Below, one piece after another: positions 43,818-52,137 of a stretch of DNA of 64,000 bases (position 1 is its first letter; each line of letters starts with the position of its first letter). Source of the stretch: Actinocatenispora sera (GTDB lineage Bacteria; Actinomycetota; Actinomycetes; Mycobacteriales; Micromonosporaceae). The stretch covers positions 4,030,001 through 4,094,000 of the forward strand of contig NZ_AP023354.1 in assembly GCF_018324685.1 (NCBI RefSeq), written 5' to 3'. The notes under the pieces were generated by a model that was not told where the DNA came from, made no database searches, and saw nothing but the letters and a program-made list of their open reading frames with translations. A program made the position numbers and the translations under genes.

Positions 43818-46800
43818 GTGTCCGTCCCCGGGACACCCGTGGCCAGGCCATCGCGGCGGCGGCGCGGGATCGCCGCGCTCGCGGTGGCGTCGACCGTCGC
43901 GCTCGGTCTCACCGCGCCCGGCCTGACCCAGCCGGCCCGTTCGGCACCGCCGGTCCGCACCGTCGCGGCCGTCGACACGGTGCCGAACTCGGTCGAGATC
44001 AACCGCACCACCCGGCCGGTCGCGCCGGGCGTCACGCTCGCCTCGTTCGACCGGTACGAGTCGGAGGGGTGGCTGCGGGCGCAGTCGCTGTCGGTGGACC
44101 TGTCCGGCGGCAACGGCGTCGACTACCTGTCGGCCGACCCGGTCGCGAGCGACCAGACGATCCGCGAGCAGGTGAAGGTGCAGCCGCGCGCGGTCGCCGC
44201 GATCAACGGCGACTTCTTCGACATCAACGACACCGGTGCGCCGGAGGGCGTCGGCATCTCCGGCGGCACGCTGGTCAAGTCGCCCAACGACGACTGGCAC
44301 AACGCCGTCGGCATCGACGCGAGCGGCGCCGGCCGCATCCTCCAGGTGTACTTCGACGGCACCCTGACGCTGCCGTCCGGCACGGTGCAGCTGGCGCAGT
44401 ACAACGGAACCCGGATCGGCAAGGACGGGATCGGGGAGTACACCAGCGCCTGGGGTGCGATGTCGCGCACCCGGCCGGTGCAGGCCTCCGCCGACACCGC
44501 GGAGGTGACCGTCCACGATGGACACGTCGCGACCGCGGCCACCGCGCCCGGCGCGGGCGAGATCGCGAAGGGCGACTACGTGCTGGTCGGCCGGGAGGCC
44601 GGGGCGGACTCGTTGCGGGCGCTCAAGGTCGGTGACCCGGTCTCGGTCTCGTACTCGCCGCGCACCAGCGACGGCTCGACGCTGCGCACGGCGATCGGCG
44701 GCAACCAGATCCTGATCAAGGATGGTGCGGTGCAGTCGCCGCCGGACGACCAGTACGCGGCGCGCGGCGCGGTCGGGTTCAACCGGGACGGCTCGAAGAT
44801 GTACCTGCTGACCGTGGACGGCAAGCAGACCAACAGCGCCGGCATCTACGTCGCCGAGCTGGCGAAGATGATGCAGGAGCTGGGCGCCTACAACGCGATC
44901 AACATCGACGGCGGCGGCTCCTCGACGCTGTTCGCCCGCAAGGTCGGCAGCTCTGAGCTCGCCCTGGAGAACAGCCCGTCGGACGGCTCCGAGCGCCCGG
45001 TCGCCAACGGTCTCGCGATCACCGCGCCAGCCGGATCCGGGAAGCTGACCGGGTTCTGGGTCAGCACGAAGGCGGATCCGGAGAACGCGCCGACCGTCGA
45101 CCCGCAGCCCGGCGGCCACCCCGACCGGGTGTTCCCCGGCCTGACCCGCCGGCTGTCCGCCGCCGGCTACGACGAGACGTACGGTCCGGCCGCCGGGACG
45201 CCCGCCTGGCTCGCCGCACCCGGTACGGTCGGCAGCGTCGACCGCGCCGGCGTGTTCCACGCCCGCCACTCCGGCACCGTCACGGTGACCGCCCATCGCG
45301 GCGCCGCCCGCGGAAAGGTGAAGCTGCACGTGCTGGGATCGCTGACCCGGATCGGCGCGGACACCGGCCGGGTCGGGCTCGCCGACGGCTCGGCGACCGG
45401 TGACTTCGGCGTCGTCGGGTACGACGCGTCCGGCTACACCGCGCCGATCGAGCCGGCCGACGCCACCCTCGACTACGACCACTCGCTGCTGTCCATCGGT
45501 ACCGACGCGGACGGCAACTTCACCGTCAAGGCGAAGAAGGACTCCGGGGCCGCCCTGGTGACCGTCCACGTCGGACGGTTCACCACCCAGGTGCCGGTGA
45601 CGGTTGGGCTGACCGACGAGCCGGTCGCGAACTTCGACGACGCGGCGCAGTGGAGCTTCAGCGCCGCCCGCGCCACCGGTTCGCTGTCGGCTGCCGCGGA
45701 CGGGCACACCGGCACCGCGCTGTCGATGTCGTACGACTTCACCCAGTCGACCGGCACCCGCGCCGCCTACGCGAAGCCGCCGGCGCCGATCACCGTGCCG
45801 GGCCAGCCGCAGGCGTTCGGGATGTGGCTGTACGGCAACGGGCACGGCGAGTGGCCGACGCTGGACTTCATCGACGCGCAGGGCACCCACCAGCTGCTGC
45901 GCGGTGACTACATGACCTGGACCGGCTGGAAGTACATCGAGATCGGGGTACCCGCCGGAGTGGCGTATCCGTTGACGCTGAGCCGGTTCTACGTCGCCGA
46001 GACCCGCGCGGACACCCAGTACCAGGGGTCGCTGATGCTCGACGACCTGGTGGCGAAGGTACCGCCGGCGGTGGACACCTCGGCCCCGCCGACTGTGCGC
46101 GACCCCGTGGTGATCCAGGACGGTACGCTCGCCGGCCGGCACTGGCGGTTCGCGGTGATGTCCGACGCGCAGTTCGTCGCCCGCGACCCGGATTCGGCGA
46201 TCGTCGCCTCGGCCCGCCGCACGCTGCGCGAGATCAAGGCGGCCAAGCCGGACTTCCTGATCATCGACGGTGACCTGGTCGACGAGGGTTCGCCGGCGGA
46301 TCTGGCGTTCGCCCACCAGGTGCTCACCGAGGAGCTCGGCGACGCCGTGCCCTGGTACTACGTACCGGGCAACCACGAGGTGATGGGCGGCAAGATCGCC
46401 GACTTCACCGCCGAGTTCGGCCCGGCGCAGCAGGTGTTCGACCACACGGGCACCCGGTTCATCACCCTGGACACCTCCAGCCTGGGCATCCGTACCGGTG
46501 GGTTCGACCAGATCGAGCTGCTGCGCCAGCAGTTGGATGCGGCGGCCACCGACCGCTCCGTGTCGTCGGTGGTGCTGGTCGAGCACGTACCCCCGCGGGA
46601 CCCGCTGCCGCAGCAGGGCAGCCAGCTGTCCGACCGCAAGGAGGCGGCGCTGGTCGAGTCCTGGCTGGCCGACTTCGGCCGCCGTACCGGCAAGGGCGTC
46701 GGCTTCGTCGGCGGCCACGTCGGCGTGTTCCACGCCTCCCACGTCGACGGCGTGCCCTACCTGATCAACGGCAACTCGGGCAAGAACCCGGCGGCGCCGG

Positions 46801-47219
46801 CGGACCAGGGCGGGTTCATCGGCTGGACCGAGTTCGGGGTGAACCCGGTCTCCGCGCACGAGCAGGCGCAGCGGCGGGCCGACCCGTACGGCGCCGGGCC
46901 GTCCGACTGGCTCGCCGCCCGGATCCGGCCGCAGACCGACACCGTCACGCTCACCGCGCCGGACCACCTCGCGGTGGGCAAGACCGGGACCGCCTCGGCG
47001 TCGCTGACCCAGCAGGACAACACCGTGCCGGTGGCGTACCCGGTCAGCGCCGACTGGTCCGCCTCCCGCGGTGTCCGGTTCGGTGACCGGCGCGGCGGGA
47101 GCGACGTCGTCGCGTACGACCCGGTGTCCGGCACGCTGACCGGGCTGCGCCGCGGTACGGCCACGCTCACCGTGGATGTCAACGGCGTCCGCGACACGGT
47201 GACCATCACCGTCGCCTGA
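43818..47219 (+). CDS. Exported phosphodiester glycosidase (NAGPA)/metallophosphatase fusion
   Basis: A 1,133-residue secreted protein. After a signal peptide (RRRRGIAALAVASTVALGL) comes a NAGPA (DUF2233) domain, about 70-410, with INGDFFDIND and the hallmark NIDGGGSSTLFARKVG. Ig/Big-like beta domains occupy the middle (about 430-640), followed by a carbohydrate-binding-like jelly roll. A calcineurin-type metallophosphatase (about 770-1000) has SDAQ, IDGDLVDEG, YVPGNHEVMGG and GGHVGVFHAS. A final Big-2-like module ends the chain. NAGPA domains cleave sugar-1-phosphodiesters, so the fusion could strip and dephosphorylate teichoic-type polymers; that is inference. GGAGGAG precedes GTG 43818 by five bases. 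Confidence 0.88.
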   Translation: MSVPGTPVARPSRRRRGIAALAVASTVALGLTAPGLTQPARSAPPVRTVAAVDTVPNSVEINRTTRPVAPGVTLASFDRYESEGWLRAQSLSVDLSGGNGVDYLSADPVASDQTIREQVKVQPRAVAAINGDFFDINDTGAPEGVGISGGTLVKSPNDDWHNAVGIDASGAGRILQVYFDGTLTLPSGTVQLAQYNGTRIGKDGIGEYTSAWGAMSRTRPVQASADTAEVTVHDGHVATAATAPGAGEIAKGDYVLVGREAGADSLRALKVGDPVSVSYSPRTSDGSTLRTAIGGNQILIKDGAVQSPPDDQYAARGAVGFNRDGSKMYLLTVDGKQTNSAGIYVAELAKMMQELGAYNAINIDGGGSSTLFARKVGSSELALENSPSDGSERPVANGLAITAPAGSGKLTGFWVSTKADPENAPTVDPQPGGHPDRVFPGLTRRLSAAGYDETYGPAAGTPAWLAAPGTVGSVDRAGVFHARHSGTVTVTAHRGAARGKVKLHVLGSLTRIGADTGRVGLADGSATGDFGVVGYDASGYTAPIEPADATLDYDHSLLSIGTDADGNFTVKAKKDSGAALVTVHVGRFTTQVPVTVGLTDEPVANFDDAAQWSFSAARATGSLSAAADGHTGTALSMSYDFTQSTGTRAAYAKPPAPITVPGQPQAFGMWLYGNGHGEWPTLDFIDAQGTHQLLRGDYMTWTGWKYIEIGVPAGVAYPLTLSRFYVAETRADTQYQGSLMLDDLVAKVPPAVDTSAPPTVRDPVVIQDGTLAGRHWRFAVMSDAQFVARDPDSAIVASARRTLREIKAAKPDFLIIDGDLVDEGSPADLAFAHQVLTEELGDAVPWYYVPGNHEVMGGKIADFTAEFGPAQQVFDHTGTRFITLDTSSLGIRTGGFDQIELLRQQLDAAATDRSVSSVVLVEHVPPRDPLPQQGSQLSDRKEAALVESWLADFGRRTGKGVGFVGGHVGVFHASHVDGVPYLINGNSGKNPAAPADQGGFIGWTEFGVNPVSAHEQAQRRADPYGAGPSDWLAARIRPQTDTVTLTAPDHLAVGKTGTASASLTQQDNTVPVAYPVSADWSASRGVRFGDRRGGSDVVAYDPVSGTLTGLRRGTATLTVDVNGVRDTVTITVA

Positions 47220-47227
47220 CCGCAACA

Positions 47228-47265
47228 CGCCGGAGGGCCGGAGCCACCACTCCGGCCCTCCGGCG
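47228..47265 (+). terminator. Terminator after the NAGPA/metallophosphatase gene
   Basis: Perfect 15-bp arms (47228-47242, 47251-47265) with an 8-nt loop, nine bases after the stop codon. Confidence 0.85.
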
Positions 47266-47279
47266 CGTCCGGCACCCGA

Positions 47280-47304
47280 TATATATCGCCTACCGGTATA
47301 TAGT
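47280..47304 (+). promoter_or_regulatory. PadR operator and leaderless promoter
   Basis: Two TATATA boxes (47280-47285, 47297-47302) form an AT-only inverted repeat around an 11-bp GC core. The second overlaps the near-consensus -10 TATAGT (47299-47304), which ends six bases before ATG 47311. AT-rich ATAT palindromes are typical PadR sites, so repressor binding here would block its own promoter. Confidence 0.65.
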
Positions 47305-47310
47305 GCCAGC

Positions 47311-47646
47311 ATGAGCGAGCCGCCGCTGCGCGAACCGACGTTCCTGATCCTGACCGCGCTGGCCGACGAGCCCCGGCACGGCTACGCGGTGATCGAGGAG
47401 GTCGACCACATCTCCGCCGGCTCGGTCCGGCTGCGCGCCGGCACCCTGTACGCGGCGCTCGACCGGCTGCGCGCCGACGGCCTGATCGAGGTCGACCGCG
47501 AGGAGGTCGTGCAGACCCGGTTGCGCCGGTACTACCGGATCACCGCCGAGGGCGCCCGCCGCCTCGCCGCGGACGCGGCCCGGATGCGCCGGCACGCCAC
47601 CGCCGCCGCCCGCCGCCTCGGCCGGTTCGCGGGTGGCACCGCATGA
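47311..47646 (+). CDS. PadR family transcriptional regulator
   Basis: A 111-residue small PadR repressor: winged helix with PTFLILTALADEPRHGYAVIEEV, recognition part AGTLYAALDRLRADGLIEV and a wing with RRYYRITAEGARRLAADAARM, followed by a short dimer helix. The TATATA operator over its promoter suggests autorepression. Its TGA overlaps the ATG of the next gene by four bases (ATGA), so the regulator and a membrane protein are co-translated. This pairing is common for PadR-controlled transporters or permease-like partners. Confidence 0.9.
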   Translation: MSEPPLREPTFLILTALADEPRHGYAVIEEVDHISAGSVRLRAGTLYAALDRLRADGLIEVDREEVVQTRLRRYYRITAEGARRLAADAARMRRHATAAARRLGRFAGGTA

Positions 47647-48704
47647 CCCCGCTGGAGCGGCGCTACCGCCGGCTGCTCGCCCTCTACCCGCCCGCCCACC
47701 GCCGCGAGTACGAGGACGAGATGGTCACCGTCCTGCTCGCCGACACCGCACCGGGCCGCGACCGCCCATCGGTCGCCACCATTGCCGACCTCCTGCTCGG
47801 CGCCGCCACCGTCCGGCTACGCACCGCCCGCCGCTGGCTCGCCGGCGACGCCTGGCGCCGCGCCGCGCCGCTCGCCGCGAAGCTGGTCTGCCTGCTGCTC
47901 GCGGCTCGTGCGGTGCCGGTGCTCGGGCTGGCTGCAACGGCGGTGGGCGGCCCGCTTGGCTGGCGGTCCACGCTGCTGACGTCCGCTGCCGGCTCCCTGG
48001 CCTGGCTCGCGGTCGTAGCGCTGTCGCTCGGCGGCCGGCGAGCGCCGGCCACCGCCGTGGCGGGCGCGCTGACTGTCGCCGGTGCAGCGGGCATGCTGCT
48101 CGATGAGGGGATCGCCGAACGGCTGTCGATCTCCGGCTGGTACCTCGTCGTGTTCGGCGCCACCGCCACTGTCGCCGTGGCGATCCGGCCTTCCCCCGTG
48201 CCGCCGCACCGCCTCCTCGGCGTCGCCCTCGGGGTCGCCGTGGCTGTCACCCCCGGACTCGTGCAGCTCGCCCGCCGGCCGCTGCCGTTCGAGTGGTTCT
48301 GGATCGCGCCGATCGGGATCGATCCGCTGAGCCTGACGGCGCTCGGGGCGGCCGCGCTGGGGCTGGTGACCTGGCTGGTCGCGGCGCGGCGGCTCGGGTT
48401 CGCGGTCGCGGCCCGGATCGCCGTGCTGCTCGTACCGGGGGCCGCGGTCCGCGTCCTGCTCGGCCCTGCCGGCCAGGGACACCTGCTGGTCGACGCGGTG
48501 CGGCCGGCGTGGGCTGCCGTCGCGGCCGGGGTGGCCGCGCTGGTGTCGTTCGGTCTCGCGCTGATCGTCCTGACCGTGGTGGAACGGGTGGTTCGGCTCG
48601 TCCTGCTCGGTCGGATGGTCGAAGCGGAGCGGGCATCCGGCGGTGCCGCGGAGCCGCTACCTGACGGTCGGCCGGCGGGCTCGGGCCGCGACTGGCGGTC
48701 GTGA
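47643..48704 (+). CDS. Membrane protein co-encoded with PadR
   Basis: A 353-residue protein. A soluble N-terminus of about 75 residues begins LERRYRRLLALYPPAHRREYEDEM, a segment repeatedly found in proteins encoded next to PadR regulators in actinobacteria. About eight hydrophobic helices and a basic C-terminus follow. No ATPase or transporter signature is visible. ATG 47643 overlaps the padR stop. Function unknown; the coupling suggests that PadR controls its synthesis. Composition is Ala/Leu/Val-rich, normal for this genome. Confidence 0.75.
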   Translation: MTPLERRYRRLLALYPPAHRREYEDEMVTVLLADTAPGRDRPSVATIADLLLGAATVRLRTARRWLAGDAWRRAAPLAAKLVCLLLAARAVPVLGLAATAVGGPLGWRSTLLTSAAGSLAWLAVVALSLGGRRAPATAVAGALTVAGAAGMLLDEGIAERLSISGWYLVVFGATATVAVAIRPSPVPPHRLLGVALGVAVAVTPGLVQLARRPLPFEWFWIAPIGIDPLSLTALGAAALGLVTWLVAARRLGFAVAARIAVLLVPGAAVRVLLGPAGQGHLLVDAVRPAWAAVAAGVAALVSFGLALIVLTVVERVVRLVLLGRMVEAERASGGAAEPLPDGRPAGSGRDWRS

Positions 48705-48802
48705 CGCCTCGGCGTCACCGGGCGGCGGTCCGGCATCGTGGCGCCGTCCAGGAAGTGTCCGGTACGGGCGGGCATAAGTGGCGGGGTGGGGGCGTTACCC
48801 AG

Positions 48803-48917
48803 GCGGTGTGGTTGTGGGAGCACGTGCCACACTGGTACGACGGCCCGTTTGAGGTTCCGGTTCACGCCGTGGCGACAGGCGCCTGGCGACCCGGCGACCT
48901 ACCTGGAGAGGACCCCC
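48803..48917 (+). promoter_or_regulatory. Possible rpmE promoter and mRNA leader
   Basis: A TTGTGG...TACGAC pair with 18-bp spacing (about 48809-48838) could be the rpmE promoter, leaving a leader of about 70 nt that can fold through GGCGACAGGCGCC. Autoregulatory L31 leaders are known in several phyla, but I cannot match a specific consensus. The rest of 48705-48802 shows nothing. Confidence 0.3.
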
Positions 48918-49151
48918 ATGAAGAGTGGCATTCACCCGCAGTACCAGGCAACCGAGGTGACCTGTTCCTGCGGCAACTCGTTCACCACGCGCAGCACCGC
49001 GTCGGGCGGCTCGATTCACGTCGAGACGTGCAACGCCTGCCACCCGTTCTACACCGGCAAGCAGCGCATTCTGGACACCGGCGGCCGGGTCGCCAAGTTC
49101 CAGCAGAAGTACGCCAAGGCCCGCGCCGCGCAGGCCAAGGCCGGCAAGTAG
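48918..49151 (+). CDS. rpmE: 50S ribosomal protein L31 (zinc-binding type)
   Basis: A 77-residue ribosomal protein of the large subunit's central protuberance. It is the C+ form: the zinc ligands are visible as C-x-C (residues 16 and 18, TCSCGN) and C-x-x-C (39 and 42, CNACHPF). The ending is the basic helix [19 protein letters not shown] 48918 has GGAGAGGA upstream. In most relatives it follows rho closely; here about 7.5 kb of other genes lie between. A terminator hairpin separates it from prfA. Confidence 0.97.
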   Translation: MKSGIHPQYQATEVTCSCGNSFTTRSTASGGSIHVETCNACHPFYTGKQRILDTGGRVAKFQQKYAKARAAQAKAGK

Positions 49152-49170
49152 CGACCACGACGGCGCTCGC

Positions 49171-49197
49171 CGCCCGATCCGTGACGGATCGGGCGGT
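49171..49197 (+). terminator. Terminator after rpmE
   Basis: Perfect 12-bp arms (49171-49182, 49186-49197) with a TGA loop, 19 bases after the stop. A weak T-containing tail (GTTTCGTC) follows a few bases later. Confidence 0.75.
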
Positions 49198-49266
49198 GGG
49201 CGCCGTTTCGTCTGTCCACGGGGTCGGTCGACCCGGCCCCGGTCCGCGTGACGGTGAAGGGGAGCG

Positions 49267-50364
49267 ATGGCGATGGACACGCCCGGTGGTGACCGGCTCG
49301 GTGAGCTGCGCGACGAGTACCAGCAGCTGGAGCAGCGGCTGGCCGATCCCGCGTTGCACGCCGACGCCAACGAGGCGCGCCGGGTGGGCCGCCGCTACGC
49401 CGAGCTGGGCCCGATCGTGCGCACCGCCGGCGAGCTGGACACCGCCCGTGCCGACCTGTCCGCGGCCACCGAGCTCGCCACCGAGGACGCGTCGTTCGCG
49501 CCCGAGGTCGACGCGCTGACCACGGTGATCCCCAAGCTGGAGGAGCGGCTGGCCGAGCTGCTCGCGCCGCGCGACCCCAACGACGGCAAGGACGTCATCC
49601 TGGAGATCAAGGCGGGGGAGGGCGGCGACGAGTCGGCGCTGTTCGCCGGCGACCTGCTCCGGATGTACCTGCGGTATGCGGAGCGGCACGGCTGGGTCGC
49701 CGAGGTCATCGACGCCGAGGAGACCGACCTGGGCGGTTACAAGGACCTGTCGGTCGCGATCAAGACCAAGGGCATCCCCGAGGGCGGCATCGGTGTCTGG
49801 GCGCGGCTGAAGTTCGAGGGCGGCGTGCACCGGGTCCAGCGGGTACCGGTGACCGAGTCGCAGGGCCGCATCCACACCTCGGCGGCCGGCGTGCTGGTAC
49901 TGCCCGAGGCCGAGGACGTCGACGTCACGATCGACCCGAACGACCTGCGCATCGACGTGTACCGCTCGTCCGGGCCGGGTGGCCAGTCGGTCAACACCAC
50001 CGACTCCGCGGTGCGCATCACGCACCTGCCGACCGGCATCGTGGTGTCCTGCCAGAACGAGAAGTCGCAGCTGCAGAACAAGGAGCAGGCGCTGCGCATC
50101 CTGCGGGCCCGGCTGCTCGCCGCCGCGCAGGAGGAGGCCGACGCCGCCGCATCCGACGCCCGGCGCTCGCAGGTGCGTACCGTAGACCGGTCGGAGCGGA
50201 TCCGCACCTACAACTTCCCGCAGAGCCGGATCACCGACCACCGCATCGGCTTCACCGCCTACAACCTCGACCAGGTACTCGACGGCGACCTGGACGCAGT
50301 CCTCGACGCCCTCGCCGAAGCCGACCGCGCCGCCCGCCTGACAGGAACCGAACTCCGACGTTAG
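49267..50364 (+). CDS. prfA: Peptide chain release factor 1
   Basis: Releases finished peptides at UAA and UAG codons. A 365-residue class I factor with the N-terminal coiled coil, the stop-codon recognition loop containing P-V-T ([16 protein letters not shown]) and the universally conserved GGQ in [17 protein letters not shown]. Its glutamine is the target of PrmC, encoded 1.8 kb downstream with a diguanylate cyclase gene between them on the other strand. ATG 49267 with GGGGAG just upstream; ATG 49273 is an alternative. Confidence 0.97.
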   Translation: MAMDTPGGDRLGELRDEYQQLEQRLADPALHADANEARRVGRRYAELGPIVRTAGELDTARADLSAATELATEDASFAPEVDALTTVIPKLEERLAELLAPRDPNDGKDVILEIKAGEGGDESALFAGDLLRMYLRYAERHGWVAEVIDAEETDLGGYKDLSVAIKTKGIPEGGIGVWARLKFEGGVHRVQRVPVTESQGRIHTSAAGVLVLPEAEDVDVTIDPNDLRIDVYRSSGPGGQSVNTTDSAVRITHLPTGIVVSCQNEKSQLQNKEQALRILRARLLAAAQEEADAAASDARRSQVRTVDRSERIRTYNFPQSRITDHRIGFTAYNLDQVLDGDLDAVLDALAEADRAARLTGTELRR

Positions 50365-50388
50365 GGGCGCCCCCGCCCGCCCCGGCCG

Positions 50389-50520
50389 CGAACGTTGATC
50401 AAGGGATCCGAACGTTGATCAAGGGATCCGGTCATCGGGTCCTGCCGCGATGTGCCCGATTCCCTTGATCGACGTCGGCATCCCTTGATCAACGATCGAC
50501 GTCGGCATCCCTTGATCAAC
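50389..50520. repeat. Cluster of TTGATCAA repeats in direct and inverted tandem
   Basis: Two exact 20-bp tandem copies (50389-50408, 50409-50428) carry GTTGATCAAGGGAT. Two exact 27-bp tandem copies (50467-50493, 50494-50520) carry the reverse complement ATCCCTTGATCAAC, and a partial inverted copy lies at 50459-50470. The two halves can form a long cruciform or hairpin around about 30-38 bases. Located between the converging prfA and GGDEF genes; it resembles a REP-like intergenic element. Confidence 0.9.
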
Positions 50521-50535
50521 TTGAGGGGGCCGGGG

Positions 50536-52065
50536 TCACGAGGCGCGGGCGGCGTGCTTGGCGGCGTACATGGCGCGGTCGGCCAGTTCGAAGCCGTTCT
50601 GGACGCCGGAGCGCAGGTCGAGCTCGGCCCAGCCGATGCTGACGGTGATCGGGGTGCCGGGCACCAGGGCGTCCCAGTCCTCGGTGCCGAACGTGCCGAT
50701 CACCCGGTTGCCCACCTCGTACGCCTCGGGCAGCTGCGCGCCGGGCAACACCACCACGAACTCGTCCCCGCCGTAGCGGGCGACGAAGTCGCCGCGGCGC
50801 ATCACCCGGGCGAGCAGCCCGGCGGCACGTTGCAGTACCGCGTCGCCGGTGAGGTGGCCGTGCACGGTGTTGACCGCCTTGAACGAGTCGAGGTCGAGCA
50901 CCCCGATCACGCCGCGCTCGCTGCGGTCGGCCATCGCGGCGACGTGCTGCTCCAGGTGCCGCCGGTTCGGCAGGCCGGTGAGCGGGTCGGTGAGCGCCTC
51001 GTCGGCGTAGCGGGCGACGGTGGCCCGCAGATCGTCGTGGTCCAGCCGGGCTTCGACCCCGTCGATGAACAGGTCGCGCAGCCGGTCGATGGCCTGCGCG
51101 GTGAGCCGGAACGCCTCCCGGTCGGCCTGGTGCGCGGCGGCGTGGTCGCCGGCCGCCGCGTACGCGAGGGCGCGCAGTCGCGGCGGCTCCGAGGCGCCGA
51201 GGGTGCGGGCGTCCACGCTGATCCGCTCCAGCCGGGTCACCGCCTGTTCCGGCCGGCCGTCGGCGATGTCCAGGCAGACCGCGCCGAGCGCGCGCAGGTC
51301 ACCCACCAGCGGGTCGTGGCTGCGCGGCTCGCCGAGCCACGGGTACGCCGGCATCGGCGCGGGTTCGCCGAACGCGGTGAGCCGCGCGAGCGCGTAACCG
51401 ACGTAGGGCCGGTCCATCTCGGGCAGCTGGGCCTGCGCCTGCTGCGGCGCGCCGGGTAGCTGGCCGAGCACGTCGCGCAGGATCCGGATGCAGCCCTCCG
51501 CGTCGCCGCGGTGGTCCAGCGACACCGCGAGCCGCACCCGTACCTCCGGGATCACGTACTCGGCGCCGGGCAGCCCGGCGGCCGCCGCCATCCGCCGGCC
51601 CCGGTCGACCGCGCCGAGGGCGTGCCCGTGGAACCCGATCAGCGAGTACGTGGTGGCGAGGTCGATCCAGGCGTCCGCCGCCTCCGGTACCGGTCGGCTC
51701 ACCAGGCCCAGCGAGCGGGAGCTGCGCACCAGATGGGTCACGCAGCGATCCAGCGAACCGCCCAGGTAGGCCACGTACGCGGCGTGCGCGTGCAGCTCGC
51801 CCAGGTGGCTCGGTTCGGGGTAGTCGCGGATCAGCTCGAACGCCCGGTCCAGCGCCGCCGGGCACTCGTTGTACCGGCCGAGGTTGATCAGGCAGCCGAT
51901 CTTGGCGAGGATCGCGTACGCCAACGTCCGGGTGTCACGCGACTCGCCGAGCACGCGGTCGACGAGGCGTTCCGCCTCGTCGGATCGGCCGGCTCGGATG
52001 AGCCGGCGCACCTCGTCTCGATAGTCGTCGGCCCGCGCCGCCAAGCCGGCACTCGGCCATGCCAC
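50536..52065 (-). CDS. Diguanylate cyclase with N-terminal TPR-like region
   Basis: About 509 residues, soluble. The first ~330 form helical TPR-like repeats (AYAILAKIGCLINLGRYNECPAAL, ELHAHAAYVAYLGGSLDRC, and others). The C-terminal GGDEF domain has DPLTGLPNRRHLEQ, DLDSFKAVNTVHGH and an intact active-site ARYGGDEFVVVLPG, so cyclic-di-GMP synthesis is expected. No I-site RxxD is evident before GGDEF. No receiver or membrane sensor is present, so the TPR region presumably senses a protein partner. GTG 52065 has GGGGAGG seven bases upstream; the longer frame upstream overlaps prmC and is rejected. Confidence 0.88.
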   Translation of the reverse strand: MAWPSAGLAARADDYRDEVRRLIRAGRSDEAERLVDRVLGESRDTRTLAYAILAKIGCLINLGRYNECPAALDRAFELIRDYPEPSHLGELHAHAAYVAYLGGSLDRCVTHLVRSSRSLGLVSRPVPEAADAWIDLATTYSLIGFHGHALGAVDRGRRMAAAAGLPGAEYVIPEVRVRLAVSLDHRGDAEGCIRILRDVLGQLPGAPQQAQAQLPEMDRPYVGYALARLTAFGEPAPMPAYPWLGEPRSHDPLVGDLRALGAVCLDIADGRPEQAVTRLERISVDARTLGASEPPRLRALAYAAAGDHAAAHQADREAFRLTAQAIDRLRDLFIDGVEARLDHDDLRATVARYADEALTDPLTGLPNRRHLEQHVAAMADRSERGVIGVLDLDSFKAVNTVHGHLTGDAVLQRAAGLLARVMRRGDFVARYGGDEFVVVLPGAQLPEAYEVGNRVIGTFGTEDWDALVPGTPITVSIGWAELDLRSGVQNGFELADRAMYAAKHAARAS

Positions 52066-52125
52066 GCTGCGACCTCCCCCGGCTGTCCATCCGACCTGCC
52101 GCACGGCCCGGCGCGGTCCGGCGTG

Positions 52126-52137
52126 GATGATGGATGC
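52126..52137 (+). promoter_or_regulatory. Leaderless -10 of prmC
   Basis: GATGAT (52126-52131) ends six bases before GTG 52138. The match to TATAAT is 4 of 6 and lacks the first T, so this is weaker than the other leaderless sites. Confidence 0.4.
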
